Source of the DNA: Crocinitomicaceae bacterium
Lineage (GTDB): Bacteria > Bacteroidota > Bacteroidia > Flavobacteriales_D > Crocinitomicaceae
Reading direction: 5' to 3'
DNA length: 21,605 nt
Assembly: GCA_030833265.1 (NCBI GenBank)
Contig: JAURHO010000010.1
Coordinates: 1 to 21,605 of the forward strand
Shown: one piece after another, positions 8,461-16,496 of the stretch
Position numbering within the stretch: the stretch's first letter is position 1
Layout: the number at the start of each line of letters is the position of its first letter
The notes under the pieces: generated by a model
The model's input: the letters and a program-made list of their open reading frames with translations, nothing else
The model's database searches: none
Told to the model about the DNA's origin: nothing
Translations under genes and position numbers: made by a program

Positions 8461-10266
8461 GTGAAAGCACAAATCGAATTATTGAACAAAGTAGCCACGC
8501 TACCACACCACCCCGGTGTTTATCAATTTTTTGATCAAAAAGGGAAGATCATTTATGTTGGCAAGGCGAAAGACCTGAAAAAAAGAGTGAACTCTTATTT
8601 TCAAAAAGACCATATAGATGGTAAGACTCGGACGCTTGTCAAACAAATTGTCGATTTGCAGTTTACCGTTGTCGAAACAGAAATTGATGCGCTCTTGCTT
8701 GAAAACAACCTCATCAAGAGTCATAGACCCCGATATAATGTTTTACTTAAGGATGACAAAACCTATCCTTGGATTGTCATCAAGAACGAGCCCTTTGCGC
8801 GCATCTTTTCAACCAGAAGAAAATTCAACGATGGTTCTACCTATTATGGCCCATATCCGAATGTCAAAGGGATGCATGCACTTTTGCAACTCATTCGGGA
8901 ACTTTTTCAAATCAGAACTTGCGCACTGGACTTGAGTCAACAAAAACTAGAAAAAGCAAAATACAAGGTTTGTCTGGAATACCATATTGGCAAATGTGCC
9001 GGGCCTTGTGAAAAGCACCAAAAACAAAGCAACTATGATGAAACACTCAGAGTGATTCGCCTGCTTTTAGAAGGTAAAAATTATTCGTTGATCCAACAGC
9101 TGAAAAAACAAATGCAAGCATTTGCTTCTGAACAAGCTTTCGAAGAAGCACAACGCTGCAAAGAATTGATTTTAGCCCTAGAGCAATTTAGAACAAAATC
9201 AATGGTGGTCGCTGATCATGCTCAGAACTTTGATGTGTGTTACATTGAAAAAAACAATGGCCTTTCATGGGTGAGCTTTTTAGTAGTTCGTGAAGGAAGT
9301 ATTGTCCACACCTACGCTACGCGAATTGAGGATCCTTTGGATGAAGCGCTTGAAGTCCTTTACCAAAATATCATCCCCCAACTGAGGTCGCATTTTTCAA
9401 GTGCGGCCAAAGAGGTAATTATTGGTGTGCCGAATGGTGTTCAACTCTATGATGCCAAAGTCATTTTCCCAAAAATTGGTGAGAAAAAACAACTCCTAGA
9501 ATTGGCACAGAATAATGTCAAGCACGCACAGCTTCAGGCCCGTAAGCAAGCCATGAATGCCAGTACAAACGTGCAGAATTCGGCCATGCAAGCCCTGCTA
9601 GAATTGCAATCCGTACTCGGACTAAGTACCATTCCAAAACACATCGAATGCTTTGACAACTCCAACCTTCAAGGAACAAATGCTGTCTCGGCCTGCGTCG
9701 TCTTTAAAGAGGGTGTTCCTAGTAAAGCAGATTATCGCCATTTCAATGTCAAAACCGTGGTTGGCCCTGATGACTTCCTTACTATGAAAGAAGTTGTTGG
9801 GCGCAGATATAAACGCCTAAAAGAAGAAGGGCAGGCATTTCCAGATTTAGTCATTATTGACGGTGGTAAAGGCCAACTCGGAGCCGCATTAGAAGCCGTT
9901 GAAGAGCTGGGCTTACAAAAAGAACTTAAACTTGTTGGGCTCGCTAAAAGACTAGAAGAAATCTACAAACCTGGGTTCTCCAAATCACTGATTTTAAGCA
10001 GACGCTCTTTAGCTTTAAAATTAGTCCAACAACTCAGAGATGAAGCCCACCGTTTTGGTATTAGTCATCATCGCAATAAACGCAGCAAAGGTGCGCTCGA
10101 AACACAGCTTGACCAAATCAAAGGCCTCGGGCCAAAAACTATAGCGCAACTTTTCCAAGAGTTCAAGACAATCACCAAAATGCAAGAAGCCGGACAAGAA
10201 ATGATTGCAAAAAAAATAGGAGCGGCAAAAGCGCAGCTCCTATTTCAGTACTTTCAACAGCAGTAG
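8461..10266 (+). CDS. uvrC: Excinuclease ABC subunit C
   Basis: UvrC is the nuclease of UvrABC nucleotide excision repair and cuts the damaged strand on both sides of a lesion. The 601 residues carry every expected module. The GIY-YIG 3'-incision domain is at 16-93 (GVYQFF, IIYVGKAKDLKKRV, catalytic Arg42 and Glu81). A cysteine cluster lies at 154-183 (CAL..., KVCLEYHIGKCAGPC). The UVR helical motif that binds UvrB is at about 208-243. The RNase H-like 5'-incision domain spans about 395-545 (IECFDNSN with Asp399, VIIDGGKGQL with Asp467, DEAHRFGISHHR). A terminal helix-hairpin-helix occupies about 548-600 (QIKGLGPKTI). Start is GTG at 8461; no in-frame ATG upstream or nearby fits the family N-terminus. 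The stop is immediately followed by the stop of the convergent protease, and the last codons contain that gene's terminator. Confidence 0.97.
   Translation: MKAQIELLNKVATLPHHPGVYQFFDQKGKIIYVGKAKDLKKRVNSYFQKDHIDGKTRTLVKQIVDLQFTVVETEIDALLLENNLIKSHRPRYNVLLKDDKTYPWIVIKNEPFARIFSTRRKFNDGSTYYGPYPNVKGMHALLQLIRELFQIRTCALDLSQQKLEKAKYKVCLEYHIGKCAGPCEKHQKQSNYDETLRVIRLLLEGKNYSLIQQLKKQMQAFASEQAFEEAQRCKELILALEQFRTKSMVVADHAQNFDVCYIEKNNGLSWVSFLVVREGSIVHTYATRIEDPLDEALEVLYQNIIPQLRSHFSSAAKEVIIGVPNGVQLYDAKVIFPKIGEKKQLLELAQNNVKHAQLQARKQAMNASTNVQNSAMQALLELQSVLGLSTIPKHIECFDNSNLQGTNAVSACVVFKEGVPSKADYRHFNVKTVVGPDDFLTMKEVVGRRYKRLKEEGQAFPDLVIIDGGKGQLGAALEAVEELGLQKELKLVGLAKRLEEIYKPGFSKSLILSRRSLALKLVQQLRDEAHRFGISHHRNKRSKGALETQLDQIKGLGPKTIAQLFQEFKTITKMQEAGQEMIAKKIGAAKAQLLFQYFQQQ
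10209..10245 (-). terminator. Intrinsic terminator of the metalloprotease gene, inside uvrC
   Basis: A perfect 10-bp inverted repeat, AAATAGGAGC (10214-10223) with GCTCCTATTT (10236-10245), encloses a 12-nt loop that itself contains GC-AAAA-GC. Read on the minus strand the hairpin is followed by a run of eight T (10216-10209), the form of a rho-independent terminator. It lies 22 nt past the protease stop codon and within uvrC codons for about residues 583-595. On the plus strand there is no matching T tract, so it should act only on the protease transcript. Confidence 0.75.
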
Positions 10267-12465
10267 TTATTCTACCACAAAAGGAAGTGTCGTTTGCGCT
10301 CCGTTAAATTCAAGCTGCAAAAAGTAAGATCCTGCTGCAAGCTGTGCCGTCTGACTCACAACCATATTTTTGCCTGCTTGCAAATACAATGGATAAGTCT
10401 GAACTACTTTACCTGATAAGTCTGTTACTTTTAAAGTGGCTGGTCCGGCGGACAGCGAACTGAAGGTTAAGTGTAGATCTGAATCGGTTGGATTCGGATA
10501 AAGATTGATTGAAGACAAGTCTTGATTTTCTATGCCTGCAATAACGAGGTCATTTGAAGGACCACCGCTATAAATATTGATGTCGTCGAGGTAAAAATTA
10601 TTCCCGCCCTCACCTTCAAAACGGAAACGCATTCTGAAATTATCTGTGAAATAATTGTTGGTCACGTTGGTCATGTGGACGGTTACCCAATCTGCTTGTG
10701 AACTTGGGGCCCATGAACTAGCTGAAGTTTGACTTGAAAGTTGGTTTCCGCCAAGTGTTTTGCGTTGTGCCCAGTTTTCACCACAATTCCCGGTAATGAA
10801 CACTTTGAGGTATTCATAATCAGAAGCTGCCTTTTTTCTGTATGCATAACGGAAAGAAAGTGTGACCGTACCAGAAGTGGTATCAATGACCGATAAATCA
10901 ATATTTGTAGAAATTAATTCATCGATGTTGGAAGGCGTTTGACCAAAATTGATGAGTTTGGCACATTTGTTACCTGAATGACCAAAGCTGTTTTCTAGTT
11001 CAAAGGCATTGTTATTGTTTGCATTATAAACTTCCCAATTTGGAAGGTTATTCAGTGAGGTATAATCTTCGAAGCCCTCCCAGTAAGGTAAAGTTGCTGG
11101 CGTGCCAAGTACACGAATATAACCTGACTTTGTTTCCACATCGCTGTTTGTTCCGTCAGTGGCAGTTAATTGAATGGAGTACATTCCTGGGGTGTCAAAA
11201 GTAACGACCGGGTTTTCAGAATTGGCAGCCGAACCGCTTGCATATGACCAACCAGTTGCTGGAGTAATTTGCCACGACCAACCAGTGACCATATTGTATG
11301 ACTGATCTGAAAATTGAACTTGATTACCCGCACAAACAGTTACCTTGTCAGCACTGAAATCTGCTTTACATAAGTAGGTTGTTCCGGTAGCACCAACAGC
11401 CGCTAGATTTGCCGCTGAAACCACATTTGCACGACCTGTATTAGCAACTAACAAACAGTTGCGCATTCTGGTGCGTTGCCCTTCAGTAAACATTTTTGAA
11501 CAGTAAGAGTAATCCATGTAGTTTTCAACGTTATCGCGGATATCATAACCCCAATAGGCGTTGTCATTACTACAAGTATTTGAATTGAGTAAACAAGCAG
11601 TAACACCGATGCAAGTTGGGGTATCTTGAACGTTGTCACCGTTTCCTGGGCAACTTGTTGCATTACCTGGGTTGTTGTTACCTCCCCAAGTGTGATCTAG
11701 GTTTAACCAGTGTCCAACTTCATGGGTAAGAGCACGGCTCGTACCTACACTACCAGTACCGATTGCACCAACGTAATCATGCAAAATCCAGATGCCATTT
11801 TTCATGCTAGTCGCGGCCCAAGTGCTTGGGTTAAAAGTGTATCCAGCTGCACCACCGATATCGCCACAAATAAAAATATTGAGGTATTTATTGCCTGGCC
11901 AAACGCCATTGTATACATTATTTCCGGCAATGATAGCGTCAACTTGAAGGTTGCCATCGGCACCGTCATAACTCATATTTGAAAACGTTCTGGTAATCCC
12001 GCTGAAACATTGGCCGTTGGGTGCAATGGTTGCCAATTTAAACTCGATTTCGATATCGGCAGGCATTCCTTGAAAAACAGGATGCACGTTAGCTGTATCG
12101 GCATTTTGTTTGCGGTAATCGCGGTTTAATATAGCGAGGGAATTTAAAATTTGTTCATCAGAAATATTTTCAACGCCGTTTATGTGTAATACGTGATAAA
12201 CAACAGGTATCGTATAAATAGTGCCTTTGGTTTGATCACCTTTTTTGGCAACTTCTTCATAGGCTAATTGCGCTTCTTGGAGACCTCTTGCGTAGTCAGG
12301 ATTACTTAACAAAGCAGCATTTTTCTTGTGGGTCAGGCAGTATTCTACATTTTCGCCTTCACGCATGTTTTGGGGGTCGAGAACGCGTGTTTCTTTTTGA
12401 CCAAAAACATGAATGGATGAGGTAAATACGAATAATAAGGAAGCTAAAAAGTAAAGCGGTTTCAT
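10267..12465 (-). CDS. Secreted M43-family (pappalysin/cytophagalysin-like) metalloprotease with type IX sorting domain
   Basis: This 732-residue preproprotein is a zinc endopeptidase exported by the type IX system. Residues 1-22 are a signal peptide and about 23-85 a likely propeptide. The catalytic domain holds the extended zinc motif HEVGHWLNLDH (248-258; His248, Glu249, His252, His258) and the Met-turn NYMDYSYC (315-322, Met317), with several cysteines between (C272, C285, C291, C298). A PKD domain spans about 368-453. A choice-of-anchor/MAM-like beta-sandwich spans about 459-640 (LPYWEGFED, then LDDINIY near its end). The C-terminal 80 residues are a type A sorting domain (INLYPNPT at 653-660, then LKVTDLSGKVV and LAAGSYFLQL). 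It probably degrades extracellular or surface protein; the real substrate is unknown. It is monocistronic, with a terminator inside uvrC. I find no strong TAnnTTTG box in the 112-bp upstream region. Confidence 0.93.
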   Translation of the reverse strand: MKPLYFLASLLFVFTSSIHVFGQKETRVLDPQNMREGENVEYCLTHKKNAALLSNPDYARGLQEAQLAYEEVAKKGDQTKGTIYTIPVVYHVLHINGVENISDEQILNSLAILNRDYRKQNADTANVHPVFQGMPADIEIEFKLATIAPNGQCFSGITRTFSNMSYDGADGNLQVDAIIAGNNVYNGVWPGNKYLNIFICGDIGGAAGYTFNPSTWAATSMKNGIWILHDYVGAIGTGSVGTSRALTHEVGHWLNLDHTWGGNNNPGNATSCPGNGDNVQDTPTCIGVTACLLNSNTCSNDNAYWGYDIRDNVENYMDYSYCSKMFTEGQRTRMRNCLLVANTGRANVVSAANLAAVGATGTTYLCKADFSADKVTVCAGNQVQFSDQSYNMVTGWSWQITPATGWSYASGSAANSENPVVTFDTPGMYSIQLTATDGTNSDVETKSGYIRVLGTPATLPYWEGFEDYTSLNNLPNWEVYNANNNNAFELENSFGHSGNKCAKLINFGQTPSNIDELISTNIDLSVIDTTSGTVTLSFRYAYRKKAASDYEYLKVFITGNCGENWAQRKTLGGNQLSSQTSASSWAPSSQADWVTVHMTNVTNNYFTDNFRMRFRFEGEGGNNFYLDDINIYSGGPSNDLVIAGIENQDLSSINLYPNPTDSDLHLTFSSLSAGPATLKVTDLSGKVVQTYPLYLQAGKNMVVSQTAQLAAGSYFLQLEFNGAQTTLPFVVE

Positions 12466-12565
12466 AGTTTATTCAGTAAGAGCATGATAGTTGTTTGTAA
12501 AAATACAATAAGTCAAGCAAATTTGATCATAGTAGAATTAAATAATCATAATAAATTCCTTTGTG

Positions 12566-12573
12566 TAACTTTG
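12566..12573 (+). promoter_or_regulatory. Thioesterase -7 promoter box, leaderless
   Basis: TAACTTTG is a full match to TAnnTTTG and is followed by four bases (ACCT) and the ATG at 12578. A -33 TTG at a normal distance is not visible in this very A/T-rich region. Confidence 0.5.
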
Positions 12574-12577
12574 ACCT

Positions 12578-13099
12578 ATGAAAGCAAATACAGCCTCCTC
12601 AACCTTAGCCATTACAACTAAAATTGTACTGCCAAACGACACCAATACACTTGGCAATCTGTTTGGTGGTCAACTACTTGCCTGGATGGACCTCATTGCT
12701 AGTGTTTCCGCACACCGACACTCCAAACGAGTTGTTGTAACCGCCTCTGTCAATAATGTTTCGTTTCAGAAGCCAATTAACCATGCTTCTATCGTTACTT
12801 TAGAGGCAAAAGTTTCGCGCTCATTTAACTCTTCTATGGAGGTATTTGTCGATGTTTTTGTAGAAGATGCTGTTACCGGACAACGCGAGAAATGCAACGA
12901 AGCCATTTACACTTTTGTTGCGGTTGACCAAAACGGAAATCCGATACAAGTTCCTGCACTTATCCCTGAATCAGAAGAGGAAAAAGCACGTTTTGATGGC
13001 GCCTTACGACGCAAACAATTGGCCCTGATATTAGCAGGAAAAATGAAGCCCGCTGAGGCTACAGAACTCAAAAAACTCTTTTTCGAGGAAGAAAATTAA
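12578..13099 (+). CDS. Acyl-CoA thioesterase, hotdog fold (YciA/BACH type)
   Basis: The 173-residue protein should hydrolyse acyl-CoA to free fatty acid and CoA in the cytosol. One hotdog domain covers about 10-135. NTLGNLFGGQLLAWMD (23-38) is the acyl-CoA hydrolase signature, with the helix start and active-site Asn/Asp. VVVTASVNNVSFQKPI (52-67) is the matching central strand, and MEVFVDVFVED (87-97) a later strand. A charged helical tail follows (about 132-173). The length fits the single-hotdog hexameric YciA-like group rather than double-hotdog ACOT7. The preferred chain length cannot be read. It converges on the glycosyltransferase with two bases between the stop codons. The start is fixed by the family N-terminus and by the promoter box four bases upstream. 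Confidence 0.9.
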   Translation: MKANTASSTLAITTKIVLPNDTNTLGNLFGGQLLAWMDLIASVSAHRHSKRVVVTASVNNVSFQKPINHASIVTLEAKVSRSFNSSMEVFVDVFVEDAVTGQREKCNEAIYTFVAVDQNGNPIQVPALIPESEEEKARFDGALRRKQLALILAGKMKPAEATELKKLFFEEEN

Positions 13100-13101
13100 G
13101 G

Positions 13102-14109
13102 CTAGTTGATCGACGCCTTCAATTGGCTAGAAATCTGCTCCAGATTTTGCTGACGCATACAGTTAAAGTGCCCTTTCGGACAGGTCTGAAAACCTATTTT
13201 AGAACAAGGTCTGCACTTCAAATTTTCCACTTCATATTGGAAACAATTTTCTTGTTCAAGTCGATACGGATACATGCCAAATTCTTTTACCGTATTTCCC
13301 CAAATCAAGTGTATCGGCACCTCAAAACAGGCCCCTATGTGCATCAGTCCGGTATCATGAGTCAATAAGGCGGCTGCATTTTTTACTAGCCACGCAGAAC
13401 CATGAATCGAGAGCTGACCAACCATTGAAACAATTTTTTGATCCTGAAGTGCTGTCTTAATTTTTTGAGCAGTTTCTTGGTCCTCCTTGCCTCCTAAGAG
13501 CACGATTGGATAAGGGATTTTTTGCAGCAATTCAATCATTAAATCAGTGGGCAATCTTTTAGTTGCAAACTGTGCGCCTATAGCAAAAGCCACATATTTA
13601 TGAGGCTCTAAACCTGTTACTTCTTGAATGGAAAATTGATCATTTGCAGGAATCAGATACTGGTTAGTTGGCGCCAATATTTCTAAACCAAAAGCTTGTT
13701 GCAAGGTGCTCAAATAACGGTCAACAACGTGCTCAGGTTTGCTTGGCTTGACTTTGAAGCTAGTGAGTAGCCATTTGCGCCAATTATTCTTCGGATATCT
13801 GTAAACTGTGGCACCCGATAAAAAAGTAAGTAATCTAGTTCTAAGATTATGATGTAAATCGATAACTGCATCGTAGGCTTGGAAATCAATTTGCTGCCTT
13901 AATTGCCTAATTGAACCCTCTAGCGTGTAAATATTATTGAGGCCAGCACAAGCGGCCAGCAACGAACGAAAAGCGGGTTTGGTAGCGTAGTCAATTTGAC
14001 AACTTGGGTATGCTGCCTTAATGGCCGCCACAACAGGAAAAGTCAGGACAATATCTCCGATTGAACTGAAACGAAGAACTAATATTTTTTTTGGTGACCT
14101 GCCCGACAT
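13102..14109 (-). CDS. Glycosyltransferase family 9 (heptosyltransferase-like)
   Basis: This 335-residue GT-B enzyme should transfer a heptose or other sugar during lipopolysaccharide core or surface glycan synthesis at the cytoplasmic face of the inner membrane. The N-terminal Rossmann half starts with ILVLRFSSIGDIVLTFPV (9-26), the typical GT9 opening, and has DLHHNLRTR at 84-92. The C-terminal half carries the nucleotide-sugar site HDTGLMHIGA (251-260) and WGNT (270-273). A Cys cluster (C299, C302, C310, C317 in CRPCSK...CPKGHFNCM) follows; I recall a similar tail in Bacteroidota GT9 proteins, and it may bind a metal. There is no LPS cluster around it. It lies 19 nt downstream of the membrane-protein gene, so read-through from that operon is possible in addition to its own weak promoter. 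Confidence 0.88.
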   Translation of the reverse strand: MSGRSPKKILVLRFSSIGDIVLTFPVVAAIKAAYPSCQIDYATKPAFRSLLAACAGLNNIYTLEGSIRQLRQQIDFQAYDAVIDLHHNLRTRLLTFLSGATVYRYPKNNWRKWLLTSFKVKPSKPEHVVDRYLSTLQQAFGLEILAPTNQYLIPANDQFSIQEVTGLEPHKYVAFAIGAQFATKRLPTDLMIELLQKIPYPIVLLGGKEDQETAQKIKTALQDQKIVSMVGQLSIHGSAWLVKNAAALLTHDTGLMHIGACFEVPIHLIWGNTVKEFGMYPYRLEQENCFQYEVENLKCRPCSKIGFQTCPKGHFNCMRQQNLEQISSQLKASIN

Positions 14110-14113
14110 AGGA

Positions 14114-14121
14114 CGAAGTTA
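14114..14121 (-). promoter_or_regulatory. Possible -7 box (TAACTTCG) of the glycosyltransferase gene
   Basis: The minus strand reads TAACTTCG, one mismatch from TAnnTTTG, then TCCT and the ATG at 14109. The four-base spacing matches the other leaderless candidates here, which is the main reason to list it. A TTG lies 25 nt upstream, further than usual. Confidence 0.3.
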
Positions 14122-14128
14122 CTAAAAC

Positions 14129-14788
14129 TTACTTTGTATGATGAAACAAGACGTGGTCGCGGTCAATTTGCGCCTCCAAAGCCCCAAAGAAATCTGCTTT
14201 TTGTGCTTCTTGAATGCAGTCTAGCGGAAAGGTTAGCTGCAAATCTTCGATGTAATCAAAGTAGATAGTTTGTTGGCTTACTGATACTTTTCGTAGCCCG
14301 TTCAAATAGATCAATATGATTTCGCGGTCAGCCACAAGAATAGCTTTAGAACTGAGGCCCACTCTGAATTGATTTTGATTTACCAGGACAAAAACGATGG
14401 AGTCAAGTAACAAAACAAAATAAACAAAGACTATGAAAAATGAAGCGGTAGTGAGCAACAAATGGGCAATCAATAAACTGAGAAAAACCAATGCCTCAAG
14501 ACTGTTGTATACTAAAACGCGATTCTTGCGCGTGGTGCTGATTGGCTGGTTCCAGACAAATTTATCTTGTTGCTTCACCATGGAGACTCCCATCCAACGG
14601 CGAATAGTTCGGCGCAAGCCAATGATTAAAAGTAACAAACCGAGTACAAGATAGATCTCATTGATGTACTTTATTTCGTTGGCAGTTATGTGCAAGAATT
14701 CAACTGGTAAGTCAAAACCAACAAATACCGACACCAAAAGTGTAGGCACACTAACCAACAACAACAAGAGGTTGATGAAACTATTCAT
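14129..14788 (-). CDS. Four-helix membrane protein of unknown function
   Basis: I do not recognise this 219-residue protein. It has about four hydrophobic helices (residues 5-25, 44-58, 97-113 and 115-136). A basic loop after the second (RRTIRRWMG, then QQDKFVWNQ) suggests cytoplasmic placement. The C-terminal 75 residues are soluble and rich in beta-type segments (ILVADREIILIYLNGLRKV, QQTIYFDYIEDLQLTF), somewhat like a small bacterial PH-like domain, but I would not assert that. Its ATG lies inside the end of the DUF349 gene (8-bp overlap), which implies translational coupling and one transcript with pfkB and the DUF349 gene. Confidence 0.75.
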   Translation of the reverse strand: MNSFINLLLLLVSVPTLLVSVFVGFDLPVEFLHITANEIKYINEIYLVLGLLLLIIGLRRTIRRWMGVSMVKQQDKFVWNQPISTTRKNRVLVYNSLEALVFLSLLIAHLLLTTASFFIVFVYFVLLLDSIVFVLVNQNQFRVGLSSKAILVADREIILIYLNGLRKVSVSQQTIYFDYIEDLQLTFPLDCIQEAQKADFFGALEAQIDRDHVLFHHTK

Positions 14789-16490
14789 TTGGTATGAGCT
14801 TTAATTTGGCGCGCAGTCCTTTGATTTTCTCTTGGGCAGCATCGATTTTCTTTTGAACATCGGCACGAAGCTGATCAGCACCTTTCGAACGTGCGAAAAA
14901 GCCTAGGTTATTTTCTAGGGTGAGCATTTCTTTTTGGAGTGCATCAATTTGCTTGCGGATGTCGTTGCGTTCTGCTTGCAACAATTTCAATTTATCTGGT
15001 GAAGAGAGGTGTCCTTCGAGTTTAGCCTGAAAAAGTACGCGCTCCTTCTCTTGGCCTTCAAGTTTGAGGGCTTGGTAATGCGCATCCATGTGCTTTTTAA
15101 AAGCTTCATAGGTGTTTTGGCGCTCTTTGATGCCTACCGGACCGATTTCATTGAATTGTTGCTGTAAAGCACGCAATTTGGCCAATGCTTCTTGTTTGTC
15201 TGTTGGCAAGCTCAGTTTCTCCAATTCATCGATGAGTGCTCTTTTTGCAGCCAAATTGGTTTCATTCTCGGCATCTTGCTGTCCAAAATGTGCTTGTCTG
15301 GCATCAAAGAAAACATTACAGGCGGCTCTGAATTCTTTCCAAAGTTTATTTTCAAAACGCTGACCAGCTGAGCCCAATTCTTGCCACTGACGCTGCAATT
15401 TTTTGAGGGCATCTGCAGTGTTTTTCCAATCTTGCGAAGTGCTAATTGCGAGCGCCTTTTCAATGAGGGCTTTCTTTTGGTTCGCAATTTCAGAACTTGC
15501 TGCGTCTTTCTCTTTGTTAAAGGCCTTTTTGGCATTAAAGAAAGTATCGCACAATGCTCTGAATTCAGCGTAAACGGCCTCATTTTCTTTGCGACCACCT
15601 GCACCAATTGACTTCCATTTGGCTTGCAGTTCTAATATGAAAGCAGTTTGGGTTTCCCAATCTTTGAAATTATTCCAAGTATCAAGCGCAGTAAGTCTTT
15701 CTTGAAGGGTAACGATGAGATTTTTCTTGGCTTCGATATTGGCCTTTAGTACTTGTCTTTGCGCTTCGTAATGCTCGTTGATTTTGTCGTAGATACTGCG
15801 AACGGCATCCCAGTAAGCTACTTTCATGGTTTCCCAATCTTCATTGAGGACAGGGCCAATTTCTTCCCATTCATCTTGTAAAGCGTGTAATTGTGCTTCT
15901 AGATCTCGGAGAGAAACTTGCGCTACACGCAATTGTTTGAGTTTGAAGATGAGGTCCTCTTTGAGCTGTTTATTGCGACGATAGTCGTTGTCTTTCAGCT
16001 CTTTGTAAATTTTAATATTGTAAAAGAAGATCTCTAGTAGGCGTGAATATTCTTTTTGAATGGCTTCGCGTTGTTCTCTTGGAATGGCCCCAATTTTTTT
16101 CCAAGTCTCGTGGATTTCTTTGTATGACTGAAAAGCGGTTCCGATCTTTTCTTCGTTGTCAATAACCTCCTTGAGTCGAACGATGAGGTCTTTTTTGAGT
16201 TTTAAATTTTGTTGTTCGAGCGTTTGCTGCAATTGTTGTTGAGCTTTGCGCTTGGCATTGAATTCTTGGTAAAGTGCAAAAAACGCTTCTTTTAACTCAG
16301 TGTAATCAACTTCTTCATAGTGCTCAGATTTATCTTGAGCTTCTAGTCTTTTGACTTGTTCTATGCGTTCTAATTCAATCAATTGATCTTCAAAAAGCTG
16401 CTTGATTTGACCAGCCTCACGCCCCAATTGTACGAGGTCTTCTTGGGCTAGTAAATTCTGAATTTGTGCGATTTGCTGTTGTAGGTCCAT
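14781..16490 (-). CDS. DUF349 repeat protein
   Basis: This 569-residue, highly charged and almost entirely helical protein has no signal peptide, so it should be cytosolic. I count five DUF349 repeats, each marked by W-x-x-I/L-G or F-x-x-I-G: near residues 130-134 (WKKIG), 208-212 (WEEIG), 292-296 (WKSIG), 369-373 (WQELG) and 446-450 (FNEIG). Each is followed by a helix with paired aromatics (IFF, TFF, VFF). The last 70 residues are a coiled coil. Members of the family are widespread in Bacteroidota; I know of no settled biochemical role. The open frame extends two codons further to a TTG overlapping the pfkB stop, but ATG 16490 is more natural. It lies 6 nt downstream of pfkB and overlaps the following membrane-protein gene by 8 bp, so the three form an operon. 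Confidence 0.9.
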   Translation of the reverse strand: MDLQQQIAQIQNLLAQEDLVQLGREAGQIKQLFEDQLIELERIEQVKRLEAQDKSEHYEEVDYTELKEAFFALYQEFNAKRKAQQQLQQTLEQQNLKLKKDLIVRLKEVIDNEEKIGTAFQSYKEIHETWKKIGAIPREQREAIQKEYSRLLEIFFYNIKIYKELKDNDYRRNKQLKEDLIFKLKQLRVAQVSLRDLEAQLHALQDEWEEIGPVLNEDWETMKVAYWDAVRSIYDKINEHYEAQRQVLKANIEAKKNLIVTLQERLTALDTWNNFKDWETQTAFILELQAKWKSIGAGGRKENEAVYAEFRALCDTFFNAKKAFNKEKDAASSEIANQKKALIEKALAISTSQDWKNTADALKKLQRQWQELGSAGQRFENKLWKEFRAACNVFFDARQAHFGQQDAENETNLAAKRALIDELEKLSLPTDKQEALAKLRALQQQFNEIGPVGIKERQNTYEAFKKHMDAHYQALKLEGQEKERVLFQAKLEGHLSSPDKLKLLQAERNDIRKQIDALQKEMLTLENNLGFFARSKGADQLRADVQKKIDAAQEKIKGLRAKLKLIPNE

Positions 16491-16496
16491 TTTCAA

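Noticed and set aside
8407..8472. Longer nadC starting at 8472
   Set aside because: The extension is not family-like, overlaps the start of uvrC, and lies upstream of a well-formed promoter box that abuts ATG 8406.
13066..13090. CTC-GAG hairpin followed by T residues (minus strand) as GT9 terminator
   Set aside because: The stem is 3 bp only, too weak to support a terminator call.
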